Positions 19,143 through 28,818 of a DNA stretch of 64,000 bases are shown here, one piece after another. The notes under the pieces were generated by a model. It saw only the letters and a list, made by a program, of their open reading frames with translations. It was not told the origin of the DNA and searched no databases. Made by a program: the position numbers and the translations under genes. The first letter of the stretch is position 1, and the number at the start of each line of letters is the position of its first letter. Source of the stretch: Methylobacterium mesophilicum (GTDB taxonomy: Bacteria > Pseudomonadota > Alphaproteobacteria > Rhizobiales > Beijerinckiaceae); assembly GCF_022179445.1 (NCBI RefSeq), contig NZ_BPQU01000009.1, positions 110,251 to 174,250 on the forward strand, read 5' to 3'.

Positions 19143-20789
19143 ATGCCTTTTTCCGACCTGGGACTGAGCGAGAAAGTCCTCAACGCCGTCGAGACGGCGG
19201 GTTACACCGAGCCGACTCCGATCCAGGCTCAGGCGATTCCTCACGTGCTCGCGCGCCGGGACGTCCTCGGCATCGCCCAGACCGGCACCGGCAAGACCGC
19301 GGCGTTCACGCTGCCGATGCTGACGCTGCTGGAGAACGGCCGCGCCCGCGCCCGGATGCCCCGCACGCTGATCCTGGAGCCGACCCGGGAACTCGCGGCG
19401 CAGGTGGTCGAGAATTTCGACCGCTACGGCACCAACCACAAGCTCAATGTCGCGCTCATCATCGGCGGCGTGTCCTTCGCGGACCAAGACGCCAAGCTGA
19501 CGCGCGGCACCGACGTGCTGATCGCCACGCCGGGCCGGCTGCTGGACCATTTCGAGCGCGGCAAGCTGCTTCTCACCGGGGTCGAGCTGCTGGTCATCGA
19601 CGAGGCCGACCGTATGCTCGACATGGGGTTCATCCCCGACATCGAGCGGATCGTGAAGATGGTCCCGTTCACCCGGCAGACGCTGTTCTTCTCGGCGACC
19701 ATGCCGCCGGAGATCGAGCGGCTGGCGGACATGTTCCTGCACAACCCGCAGCGGATCGAGGTGGCGCGGCCGGCTTCCACGGCCTCGACCATCACGCAAC
19801 GGCTGGTGGCGGTCGGCTCCGAGGGGCACGCCAAGCGCGAGCGCCTGCGTACCCTGATCCGCGGCGAGTCCGAGCTGAACAACGCCATCATCTTCTGCAA
19901 CCGCAAGCGCGACGTCGCGCTGCTGCAGAAGTCGCTGGTCAGCCACGGGTTCGACGCCGCCGCCCTCCACGGCGACATGGACCAGCGGGCGCGCACCACC
20001 GCGCTGGACGCGTTCCGCGCTGGCGAGACCGCCCTGCTGGTCGCCAGCGACGTGGCGGCCCGTGGTCTCGACATCCCGGCGGTCAGCCACGTGTTCAATT
20101 TCGACATCCCGCACCACCCCGAGGATTACGTTCACCGGATCGGCCGAACCGGCCGGGCTGGCCGGAGTGGCGCCGCCTACACCCTGGTCGCCCCCGGGGA
20201 CGACCGCTCGCTGGGCGCCATCGAGGCGCTGATCGGGCAGCCGATTCCCTGGTTCGACGGTGACCTGTCCACGGTGGCCGATCCGTCCGCCGACACCGGC
20301 ACGCGGCACCGCGGCCGATCGGGCGAGGGCCGCCGCGGCGGGCGCTCGGGCAAGTCCGAGGGGCGGTCGTCCGAGGCCCGGTCGTCGGTCGACCGCTCGC
20401 CCGAGGGGCGGTCGTCGGCTGGGCGCTCCGAGCGGCGCACCTCGGAGGGCAGATCTTCCGAGAGCAGGACTTCGGAGAGCAGGTCGTCGGAGACCAGTCC
20501 GGTGGAGGCCAGGGCACCGGAGCCGCGTACGTCCGAGGCCAGGTCGGAGCCCCGTGCCGAGGCCAAGCCGAACGGTCGCGAGGGCAGCGGACGCCAGCGC
20601 TCCCGCGGCGGGTCGGCCGCCGCGCGTGGCGAGACCCGTCCGGCCCCGCGTCCCGAGCCCGTCCGCGAGGAGCGGATGCGCGAGGAGCGCGGCCGCCGCA
20701 ACGAGCCCGACGGGGATACCCCGATCGGACTCGGCTCACACGTCCCGGCCTTCTTGCTTCGACCAGTTTTGGCAAAGAAAGAGAAGTAA
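19143..20789 (+). CDS. DEAD-box ATP-dependent RNA helicase with a Ser/Arg/Glu repeat tail
   Basis: The product has 548 residues. All helicase motifs are present: Q motif (GYTEPTPIQAQAIP), I (AQTGTGKTAAF), Ia (PTRELAAQ), Ib (TPGRLLDH), II (VIDEADRMLD), III (SATMP), IV-VI (IIFCNRKR, DVAARGLDIP, HRIGRTGRAG). The core ends near residue 375. The remaining 170 residues are low-complexity, mostly Arg/Ser/Glu in units such as EGRSSE, SESRTSE and RSSVDRSPE, then an Arg-rich end. It is of RhlE type, acting in ribosome assembly or RNA decay. The C-terminal tail is the likely RNA-binding and condensation-prone part. Confidence 0.95.
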   Translation: MPFSDLGLSEKVLNAVETAGYTEPTPIQAQAIPHVLARRDVLGIAQTGTGKTAAFTLPMLTLLENGRARARMPRTLILEPTRELAAQVVENFDRYGTNHKLNVALIIGGVSFADQDAKLTRGTDVLIATPGRLLDHFERGKLLLTGVELLVIDEADRMLDMGFIPDIERIVKMVPFTRQTLFFSATMPPEIERLADMFLHNPQRIEVARPASTASTITQRLVAVGSEGHAKRERLRTLIRGESELNNAIIFCNRKRDVALLQKSLVSHGFDAAALHGDMDQRARTTALDAFRAGETALLVASDVAARGLDIPAVSHVFNFDIPHHPEDYVHRIGRTGRAGRSGAAYTLVAPGDDRSLGAIEALIGQPIPWFDGDLSTVADPSADTGTRHRGRSGEGRRGGRSGKSEGRSSEARSSVDRSPEGRSSAGRSERRTSEGRSSESRTSESRSSETSPVEARAPEPRTSEARSEPRAEAKPNGREGSGRQRSRGGSAAARGETRPAPRPEPVREERMREERGRRNEPDGDTPIGLGSHVPAFLLRPVLAKKEK

Positions 20790-20882
20790 CGCCCGGCTTA
20801 ACGTTCCAGCTACGAACCGGCACTAGACTGGTTTTGGGCCGTGTTTAGTGATCCACCGGCGGCCTCGGACCGCGGGTTACGG

Positions 20883-21944
20883 ATGAGCCAGGAGACCTAT
20901 TCGGATCGCGACCGCAGCTTCGCGCTTGCGAAGCGGGCGCACGATCTGATCCACGATTACGGTCCCTCGGCCACCCCCCGCGCCTACGCGGTCTGGTACG
21001 CCTACGTGTCGGGCGAACTGCCGCTGCTGGGCGACGCGGTCAAGCGTCGGACCACCCAGAACGGCTGCCTGACCGAGTCCGACATCGACGACCTGCACGA
21101 GACCTATCTCGACGGGCGCCAGCTCACGAGTGCCGCCGGCGACGTCAGCCGCAGCGTGCTCGACGAGATCGAAGCGGTGACCGAGATCCTCGATTTGTCG
21201 CTCGGTTCGACCACGCAATACGGCGAAGCCCTGCGCGGCCTGGCCCAGGATCTCGCCCAGGAGGGCATGCCGACCCGGGCGCGCCTCGGCGAGATCGTCT
21301 CGACCCTGGTCTCCACCACCCGCGAGGTCGCGGTGAACAACCGTGTCCTCGAGGCACGGATGCGCGAGACCCGCACCGAGATCGAGACCCTGCGCGAGAA
21401 GCTGGAGGCGAGCCGGCTCGAGAGCCTGACCGATGCGCTGACCGGGCTGGCGAACCGCAAGCATTTCGAGGAGATGCTGAAGGCGACCCTGGAGGCGTCC
21501 CGCCTCGGGGACGTGCCGATGAGCCTGGTCGTGCTCGACATCGACTTCTTCAAGCGCTTCAACGACCTGTACGGCCATCTCACGGGCGATCAGGTGTTGC
21601 GGCTCGTGGCGATCGTGATGCGGGAGAATGCCGGCACGCAGGCGCTGCTCGCCCGGTTCGGCGGCGAGGAGTTCGGCATCGTGCTGCCCGGCGCCGACCG
21701 GGTCCTCGCCCGACAGGTGGCCGAGAAGGTCCGGACCAGCGTGATGGGACGGGAACTCGTGAAGCGCTCGACCGGCGAGTCGCTTGGCAAGGTCACGATC
21801 TCGCTCGGCATCGCAGTTCTGCACGCCAGCGACAGCCCGGCCTCACTCCTGGAGCGCGCCGACCTGTGCATGTTCGCGGCCAAGCGCGCCGGCCGGAACC
21901 GCGTCGTGGACGACGCGGCCGAGACGCTCCCGCAGGTGGCCTGA
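20883..21944 (+). CDS. Diguanylate cyclase (GGDEF domain)
   Basis: The product has 353 residues. A helical N-terminal region (about 1-180, no obvious sensor domain or membrane segment) leads through a coiled coil into a GGDEF domain (about 185-345). The active-site loop reads RFGGEEFGIVLPG, and the metal/base residues DIDFFKRFNDLYGH are intact, so c-di-GMP synthesis is expected. The inhibitory I-site (RxxD before GGEEF) is not present: the four residues there are GTQA. ATG 20883 is chosen; a GTG at 20841 is a possible alternative. Confidence 0.93.
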   Translation: MSQETYSDRDRSFALAKRAHDLIHDYGPSATPRAYAVWYAYVSGELPLLGDAVKRRTTQNGCLTESDIDDLHETYLDGRQLTSAAGDVSRSVLDEIEAVTEILDLSLGSTTQYGEALRGLAQDLAQEGMPTRARLGEIVSTLVSTTREVAVNNRVLEARMRETRTEIETLREKLEASRLESLTDALTGLANRKHFEEMLKATLEASRLGDVPMSLVVLDIDFFKRFNDLYGHLTGDQVLRLVAIVMRENAGTQALLARFGGEEFGIVLPGADRVLARQVAEKVRTSVMGRELVKRSTGESLGKVTISLGIAVLHASDSPASLLERADLCMFAAKRAGRNRVVDDAAETLPQVA

Positions 21945-21968
21945 CGCGAGGCCGAGACGTTTGATCTC

Positions 21969-22014
21969 GCATCATCCGTTTCCGAAAGCCGGAAACCACC
22001 TTTCGGGATGATGC
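21969..22014 (+). repeat. 46-bp palindromic repeat, copy 2
   Basis: Same length as the copy at 7652-7697 and roughly 40 of 46 positions identical. The right end stops one base before the stop codon of the convergent HesB-family gene (22016) and the left end is 24 bp after the stop of the diguanylate cyclase gene. It could act as a two-way transcription barrier. Confidence 0.8.
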
Positions 22015-22015
22015 T

Positions 22016-22393
22016 TTAGACCCGGGCCGGGATCCGGTCTTCCGAGACCGGCGTGATCGCTACCGATTCGCCGCAGCCGCAGGCCGAGGTCTGGTTCGGG
22101 TTGTTGAACACGAATTGCGAGGCGAGCTTTGTGGTGGTGAAGTCCATCTCGGTACCGAGCAGGAACAGCACCGCCTTGGGATCGACGAACACCCGGACGC
22201 CGCGATCCTCGACCACGTCCTCGCCGGGATTGGCCGCCTCGGCATATTCCATCGTGTAGGACATGCCGGCGCAGCCGCCGTTGCGGACGCCGACCCGCAG
22301 GCCCGCGATCGGCCGGTCGGCATCCGCCATGATCGCCTTGATCCGCTCGGCCGCGCGATCGGTCAGCGAAAGAACCTTGAAGCCTGCAAACAT
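22016..22393 (-). CDS. Iron-sulfur cluster assembly protein, HesB/IscA/SufA family
   Basis: The product has 125 residues. The three conserved cysteines are at 41 (GGCAGMSY) and 105/107 (SACGCGES). The A-type carrier fold takes up Fe-S clusters and hands them to apoproteins. A perfect GGGAGG Shine-Dalgarno lies in front of ATG 22393, which rules out the upstream in-frame ATG. In related genomes an IscA-like gene sits at the end of the suf operon, but no other suf gene is seen here. Confidence 0.94.
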   Translation of the reverse strand: MFAGFKVLSLTDRAAERIKAIMADADRPIAGLRVGVRNGGCAGMSYTMEYAEAANPGEDVVEDRGVRVFVDPKAVLFLLGTEMDFTTTKLASQFVFNNPNQTSACGCGESVAITPVSEDRIPARV

Positions 22394-22515
22394 CGTCACC
22401 CTCCCGCCCATCCGGGTTCAAGGCCCGGGAGCGCGCATTCTGACAGACACAAGATAAGCATCCGTCCCCGCCCGGTCCACTACGGTCGGGCCACAGGGCC
22501 GCGGCATTCGGCGCG

Positions 22516-23514
22516 TCAGGCCGTTTCGCCCGTGAGCCGCGCGAAGGTGGCGAGATCGACGTTGCCGCCGCTGATCACCACGCCGACGCGCTTGTTCGTG
22601 ATGTCGACCAGCCCGTGCAGGACCGCCGCCGCCGCCAGGCAGCCGGTCGGCTCGACCAGGATCTTCATCCGTTCGGCGAAGAACCGCATGGTCTCGACGA
22701 GCTGGGCGTCCGAGACGGTCAGGATGTCGGCGACATCCCGGCGGATGATCGCGAAGGTGAGGTCGCCGAGCGCCGTCGATTGCGCCCCGTCCGCGATGGT
22801 CCGGGGTACCGGGATGGTGACGATCGCGCCCCCGCGGAACGATTGCTGCCCGTCATTGCCGGCCTCCGGTTCCACGCCGATCACCCGGCAGCCCGGCGAC
22901 AATTCCGTGGCGGCGAGCGCGCAGCCGGCGAGCTGGCCGCCGCCTCCGAGGCAGGCCACCAGCACGTCGAGGGGCCCGGCCTCCGCGATCAGCTCCTGCG
23001 CCAGCGTCCCCTGCCCGGCAATCACATCGCGGTTGTTGAACGGCGGGATCACCGTCATGCCCCGGGGCTCGGCGAGTTCCCGGCCGAGCGCCTCCCTATC
23101 CTGGGTGTAGCGGTCGTACAGCACGACCTCGGCGCCGTAGCCCCGGGTCGCCGCGATCTTGGCCGCGGGGGCGTCGCCCGGCATCACGATCGTCGCCGGG
23201 ATGCCGAGCAGCTGGCTCGCCAGGGCGATCGCCTGGGCGTGGTTGCCGGAGGAGAACGACAGCACCCCGCGGGCACGGACCGCCTCCGGGAGGGCGCTGA
23301 TCGCGTTGTAGGCGCCCCGGAATTTGAAGGCGCCGCCCCGCTGCAGGTTCTCGGCCTTGAAGAATAGTTTTGCGCCGGTCCGCGCATCGGCGGTGCGCGA
23401 GGTCAGCACGGGGGTCCGGTGGGCGATCCCGGCGATCCGCTCCGCGGCCCGGGCGACGTCCGCGAAGGTCGGCACGCCGCTCTCGGCCGTCGTCGTCTGT
23501 GCTTGCTCCGGCAT
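22516..23514 (-). CDS. PLP-dependent threonine/serine dehydratase family protein
   Basis: The product has 332 residues. The PLP lysine is K64 (GAFKFRGAYN), followed by the SSGNHAQA phosphate loop and the Gly-rich cofactor loop CLGGGGQLAG. The length lacks the C-terminal ACT regulatory domain of biosynthetic IlvA, so it is of catabolic type: threonine dehydratase, serine racemase/dehydratase or 3-hydroxyaspartate ammonia-lyase. The start at 23514 was chosen to give the family N-terminus (PTFADVARAAERI). It stands alone. Confidence 0.93.
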   Translation of the reverse strand: MPEQAQTTTAESGVPTFADVARAAERIAGIAHRTPVLTSRTADARTGAKLFFKAENLQRGGAFKFRGAYNAISALPEAVRARGVLSFSSGNHAQAIALASQLLGIPATIVMPGDAPAAKIAATRGYGAEVVLYDRYTQDREALGRELAEPRGMTVIPPFNNRDVIAGQGTLAQELIAEAGPLDVLVACLGGGGQLAGCALAATELSPGCRVIGVEPEAGNDGQQSFRGGAIVTIPVPRTIADGAQSTALGDLTFAIIRRDVADILTVSDAQLVETMRFFAERMKILVEPTGCLAAAAVLHGLVDITNKRVGVVISGGNVDLATFARLTGETA

Positions 23515-23826
23515 CGTATCCCACAAAGCTCCTGCCTGAGAACCGTGCTCGATCGCGCTGCGATCGGGCACGGCTGCGTGACCTCGACCGCCTGCGCGCG
23601 CCCGCTCCGGACCGGAATCACCCCGGCGGACCGCTCCCGGCCGCGGAAACTCTTAGGCAGGATTTGCGCCCGGCGCATCCGTGGGATTTGCAGGCCAAGC
23701 GGAGCCATTCGTTGGCCCGGAGCTTGTATCCCTGGATTCGTTCGAGGGTCGCGTCGCCATGCCGTTGGAATCGAAGGTTCGGATCCCCTCTCCCGCCGAC
23801 CCGCAGCGCGGTGCCGCGGAGGCCCG

Positions 23827-24051
23827 ATGAGCGACAGGATGCGCGATCGGCGGGCGGGCGACGAGGCGACGGAGGTCACGTTCCGCGGGCGGGGCCTTGC
23901 GCTCCGGTCGGGCGGACGGCTGATCCTGCTCGTCTGCCCGCTCTGTTCGCAGCGCAACGCCAGCCGCGGTGCCGAGCGGGGCATCTGCGAATGGTGCGCC
24001 TACGTGCCCTCGCAGGATCAGGCGGAGCCGGTGGAGCGCGGGAACGGGTGA
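23827..24051 (+). CDS. Small CxxC...CxxC zinc-ribbon-like protein
   Basis: The product has 74 residues. After a charged N-terminus (MSDRMRDRRAGDEATEV) comes a short beta-rich stretch and two CxxC knuckles (CPLC at 37-40, CEWC at 54-57), which would bind zinc. The C-terminus is acidic. It resembles small zinc-ribbon proteins of unknown role in Methylobacterium. No Shine-Dalgarno is obvious. The four cysteines in this spacing make chance unlikely. Confidence 0.65.
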   Translation: MSDRMRDRRAGDEATEVTFRGRGLALRSGGRLILLVCPLCSQRNASRGAERGICEWCAYVPSQDQAEPVERGNG

Positions 24052-24305
24052 CCGCTTCCGCCCTCATGCCGCCGCCGAACCGGGCCGCTTGGAGTTTTCG
24101 GTAAACCCAACTCCACTGCAGACGGTCCCGCAGTCTCGTCGCGCGATCGCCGAACGGGTCGAGGCCGCAGACCGCGAATCCGCCTCGGCGGCGGAAAGGG
24201 GAACGTCGATCACGCGACGTGGCTGTGCGCTGCGTACTATTTTCGATTGCAAGTTTTGGTTAAAATTACAATTATAGGTTGGGGGGCTGCCGACCGGGAG
24301 GGATC

Positions 24306-24521
24306 ATGCAACCGTCGGAATGCTGTATTTTTCGCATGATCCTCGCGTCCGTGATCGGAAGCGCTGTCACATTGCTGTTGGTCCGTGGTTTCGACCCGTG
24401 GGCCCTGGCGCTGATTCCTCTTGGGGGAAGTCTGGCGACCGTGTTCGTAATCGCCCTGTTCCAGGCCATCAGCCTCGCCCTGATGGCTTCGTCGCGCCAG
24501 AACACCGAGTCTGCAACCTAG
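24306..24521 (+). CDS. Small two-helix membrane protein of unknown function
   Basis: The product has 71 residues with two hydrophobic helices (about 9-30, MILASVIGSAVTLLLVRGF, and 35-62, PLGGSLATVFVIALFQAI) and a CC pair at residues 5-6. A strong GGGAGG Shine-Dalgarno precedes the ATG. An unusually AT-rich stretch at 24229-24276 upstream is the likely promoter. No family recognised. Confidence 0.6.
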   Translation: MQPSECCIFRMILASVIGSAVTLLLVRGFDPWALALIPLGGSLATVFVIALFQAISLALMASSRQNTESAT

Positions 24522-24552
24522 CGGCGGATTGAGCGGACCTTCCCACCCTAAC

Positions 24553-24675
24553 CCTCATCCTGAGGTGCCGCAGCGAAGCGGAGGCCTCGAAGGAGCCCTC
24601 CAGAAGTCTCCGCGATCCCTGAAGCCCTCCTTCGAGGCCCAGCGATCTTCGATCGCCGGGCACCTCAGGATGAGG
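24553..24675. repeat. 123-bp nested palindromic element with perfect 16-bp terminal inverted repeats
   Basis: The terminal repeats are CCTCATCCTGAGGTGC (24553-24568) and its exact complement (24660-24675). Inside lies a second perfect 13-bp inverted pair, GGCCTCGAAGGAG (24583-24595) and its complement (24627-24639). It has no open reading frame of its own. Repeats of this kind (REP/MITE-like) are common in Rhizobiales. Confidence 0.85.
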
Positions 24676-24732
24676 CTACGATGTTTACACATCTGCATCG
24701 GACACCGCCGCTCGCGATAGAGCGCGACCGGC

Positions 24733-24756
24733 CCCCTCTCCCGTGCGGGAGAGGGG
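24733..24756. repeat. GC-rich hairpin
   Basis: Perfect 10-bp arms CCCCTCTCCC and GGGAGAGGGG around a 4-base loop. The same word recurs in many Rhizobiales intergenic repeats. No T-run, so not a clear terminator. Confidence 0.5.
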
Positions 24757-24969
24757 ACCCGCGCTCCATCCTGCACCCGTACTGCCGACACCGATGCGTG
24801 AATCCGGTAGCAGGATGAGGGGAGAGATTGGAATCTCCGAAGCCTTCGCCACAGCCATCGTCTTTGCGAGTGGAACTGAGCGATCCCGGAGCACGATGTG
24901 TCTCCGGGCTGCTGTGCGCGTAACCAGGGCGCGGGGCGAGCGAGCCGCCTCCGCGCCCGGTATCGACCG

Positions 24970-26409
<1,440 letters not shown>

Positions 26410-26422
26410 TGCGTGCTCCGGC

Positions 26423-27844
26423 TCAGACCAACATGCCCATCGGGTTTTCGATCAGCCCCTTGAAGGCCGCGACCAGTTCCGCGCCGAGCGCGCCGTCGAG
26501 GACGCGGTGGTCGCAGGACAGGGTGGCGGTCATCACCTGGACCACCGCCGGAGCGCCGTCCTTGACGACGACGCGCTTCTCGCCGGCGCCCACCGCCAGG
26601 ATGCTCGATTGCGGCGGGTTGATCACCGCGGTGAAGTGCTTGATCCCGAACATGCCGAGGTTCGACACCGAGGTGACGCCGCCTTGGTATTCTTCGGGCT
26701 TGAGCTTCTTCGCGCGCGCCCGGGCGGCGAAGTCCTTCATCTCCTTCGAGATGGTGGACAGGGTCTTCTCGTCGGCCCGCCGGATCACCGGGGTGAACAG
26801 CCCGCCGTCGATCGCCACCGCCACGCCGACTTCGGCCTGCTTGAAGCGCAGCACCCGGTCCTCGGCCCAGACCGCGTTGGCGGCGGGCACGCGGGTGAGC
26901 GCCAGGCCCATCGCCTTGATGACGAAGTCGTTCACCGAGAGCTTGAAGGCCGGCTTGCCGTCCTTGTCCTTGCCGGCGGAGCCGTTGAGCGTCTCGCGCA
27001 GCTTCATCAGCGCGTCGAGTTCGCAATCCACGGTGAGGTAGAAGTGCGGGGCCACCTGCATCGCCTCGGTGAGGCGCTTGGCGATGGTCTTGCGCATGCC
27101 GTCCAGCGGCACCTCCTCGTAGGAGCCCTTGGCGTAGAAGCCCCGGACCTGATCGAGGGTGAGGCCGGCCGGCGCTCCGGCGGCGGGGGCGGCCTTCGGC
27201 GCGGGTGCTGCCGCCTTGGGCGCCTCGGCGGCGGCCTGCGGCGTCGGCGCCTTGGTGCCGCCCGAGGCCTTGGCGGCCTGGACGTCCCGGGCGATGATCC
27301 GCCCGTGCGGGCCGCTGCCCGCCACGGCGGCGAGCTCGACGCCCTCCTGCTTGGCGATCCGGCGTGCGAGCGGCGAGGCGAAGACCCGGCCTCCCGAACC
27401 GCCCTGCTGCTGCGGCGCGGTCCCGCCGGGCTGGGCGCCCTCCGGCGCCTCGTTCACCCGCTCGTAGGACATGTGGCCGCCGCCGGGCGTGGTGTTCTGG
27501 TCGGCCGGCGCCGGCGCCGCGGATTGCGGCTCGGACTTCGGCTCGGCTTTGGCCTTCGGCTCGGCATTGCCGCCCGCGGCCTGCACGCTCGCCGGATCCT
27601 CGCCCTCGACGGCGATCACCGCGATCAGGTCGTTGACCGCCACGTCGGCGGTGCCCTCTGGGACGACGATCTTGGCGAGGACGCCCTCGTCGATGGCCTC
27701 GACCTCCATGGTCGCCTTGTCGGTCTCGATCTCGGCGAGGATGTCGCCGGATTTCACGGCGTCGCCCTCTTTCTTCAACCACTTGGCGAGGTTGCCCTTC
27801 TCCATGGTCGGCGACAGGGCGGGCATGAGCACGTTGATCGGCAT
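26423..27844 (-). CDS. pdhC: Pyruvate dehydrogenase complex dihydrolipoyllysine acetyltransferase (E2)
   Basis: The product has 473 residues. Its one lipoyl domain (1-80) carries the lipoylated Lys in [12 protein letters not shown] Pro/Ala/Glu linker is followed by the peripheral-subunit-binding domain ([20 protein letters not shown], about 150-185), a second linker and the catalytic domain (about 235-473) with the HxxxDG-type motif [14 protein letters not shown]. Its start is 4 bp downstream of the Uma2-family gene. The lipoyl-coding DNA is very similar to that at the start of pdhB. Confidence 0.97.
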   Translation of the reverse strand: MPINVLMPALSPTMEKGNLAKWLKKEGDAVKSGDILAEIETDKATMEVEAIDEGVLAKIVVPEGTADVAVNDLIAVIAVEGEDPASVQAAGGNAEPKAKAEPKSEPQSAAPAPADQNTTPGGGHMSYERVNEAPEGAQPGGTAPQQQGGSGGRVFASPLARRIAKQEGVELAAVAGSGPHGRIIARDVQAAKASGGTKAPTPQAAAEAPKAAAPAPKAAPAAGAPAGLTLDQVRGFYAKGSYEEVPLDGMRKTIAKRLTEAMQVAPHFYLTVDCELDALMKLRETLNGSAGKDKDGKPAFKLSVNDFVIKAMGLALTRVPAANAVWAEDRVLRFKQAEVGVAVAIDGGLFTPVIRRADEKTLSTISKEMKDFAARARAKKLKPEEYQGGVTSVSNLGMFGIKHFTAVINPPQSSILAVGAGEKRVVVKDGAPAVVQVMTATLSCDHRVLDGALGAELVAAFKGLIENPMGMLV

Positions 27845-27848
27845 GGCA

Positions 27849-28442
27849 TCAGGTCTCGGGCAAGGCCGGGGCGGCCGGATCGTCGAAGGGAAACAGGTCG
27901 TCGAGGGGGAACGGGACGGCGTCGAACGGCGCGAGCGCTACGGTCTCGCCGCGCTGGATCGTGGCCAAGACCACCCAGCGCCCATCCGCGAGGGCAAAGC
28001 CTTCCAGAAACCCTTCGCCCGGATCGAGCAGCCAGAGGTGGCCGATCCCTGCCTCGGCGTAGATGCGGCGCTTGGGACCGCGGTCGAGGCGCATGGTGGG
28101 CGGCGACAGGATCTCGCAGACCCAATCCGGCGCGGTCGTGATGAAGGCATCCGCGGGTTCGGTCGGCATCCGCTCGCGGCGCCAGGCAGCGAGATCGGGC
28201 ACGACCACGTGAGGGTCGAGATGAAGCTCCGGCTCGATCATGAAGATCCAACCCCCGGGACCCTCACGCCCACGGCTGAAGGTAAAATCGAGCTCGCCGG
28301 AGAGCCGTACTGCCGCGCTGGCGTGCCCAGGCCGCGGACGCGGGTGTGTCTCCAGGGTGCCATCGATGATCTCGGCGACGAGATGCTCCGGCACGGCCAC
28401 GAGATCCGCGTAGGTCGCCTGCCGGACAGCCGCCTCAGCCAT
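27849..28442 (-). CDS. Uma2 family (PD-(D/E)xK nuclease-like, DUF820) protein inside the pdh operon
   Basis: The product has 197 residues. Typical Uma2 features are seen: an N-terminal [14 protein letters not shown], the Asp in VVVPDLAAW, the Glu in VCEILSPPT, the Lys/Arg in [21 protein letters not shown]. The fold is that of restriction-endonuclease-like nucleases, but no activity is established for most members. It lies 18 bp after DUF5076 and 4 bp before pdhC, on the same strand, so it is co-transcribed. Uma2 genes are often mobile or present in many copies; this one seems an insertion into a conserved operon without harm to reading frames. Confidence 0.9.
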   Translation of the reverse strand: MAEAAVRQATYADLVAVPEHLVAEIIDGTLETHPRPRPGHASAAVRLSGELDFTFSRGREGPGGWIFMIEPELHLDPHVVVPDLAAWRRERMPTEPADAFITTAPDWVCEILSPPTMRLDRGPKRRIYAEAGIGHLWLLDPGEGFLEGFALADGRWVVLATIQRGETVALAPFDAVPFPLDDLFPFDDPAAPALPET

Positions 28443-28460
28443 GGTCGGATGCCGCCATCG

Positions 28461-28748
28461 CTAGTTGAAGCCGCCGGGGTCGAGCCCCTCGGCCTCCCAG
28501 CCGGCGCGGATGCGCTCGAACGCCTCCTCCTCCGACATGTCGGTCTCCAGCGCGTAGGCGCGGGCCGCCTGCCGACCGAGGTCGAGCAGCAGCCGGCCCC
28601 AGGTCGCAGGATCGTCGAACGAGCGGCGGAGCGCCACGCTCACGGCCCCGTCCACCACGGCCGCGCGCAGCACCTCGATGCCGCCCTGCGCGCGGGCGTC
28701 CGGCGGGATGGCCAGTTCGACGAAGTCCTGTGTGGGATCCTGGCTCAT
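28461..28748 (-). CDS. DUF5076 domain protein of the pdh operon
   Basis: The product has 95 residues: an N-terminal beta-rich part (FVELAIPPDARAQGGIEVLRA) and a helical C-terminus with acidic patches (DMSEEEAFERIRAGWEAE). This short family is typically found between pdhB and pdhC in Rhizobiales. No catalytic residues are evident and the function is unknown; a role in the complex or its expression is possible from position only. Confidence 0.85.
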   Translation of the reverse strand: MSQDPTQDFVELAIPPDARAQGGIEVLRAAVVDGAVSVALRRSFDDPATWGRLLLDLGRQAARAYALETDMSEEEAFERIRAGWEAEGLDPGGFN

Positions 28749-28818
28749 GGCGCGCCGGCTGGTTTCCGAACCCGTTCGGGGCAGACGGACGGGGCTGCGG
28801 CGCCACCCGCAAATCCCG

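Larger units (their letters stand above)
24522..24969. other. Intergenic region with two repeat elements
   Basis: This 448-bp gap holds the nested palindrome at 24553-24675 and a 10-bp GC stem at 24733-24756. The rest, up to the lpdA stop, shows no gene. Confidence 0.6.
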
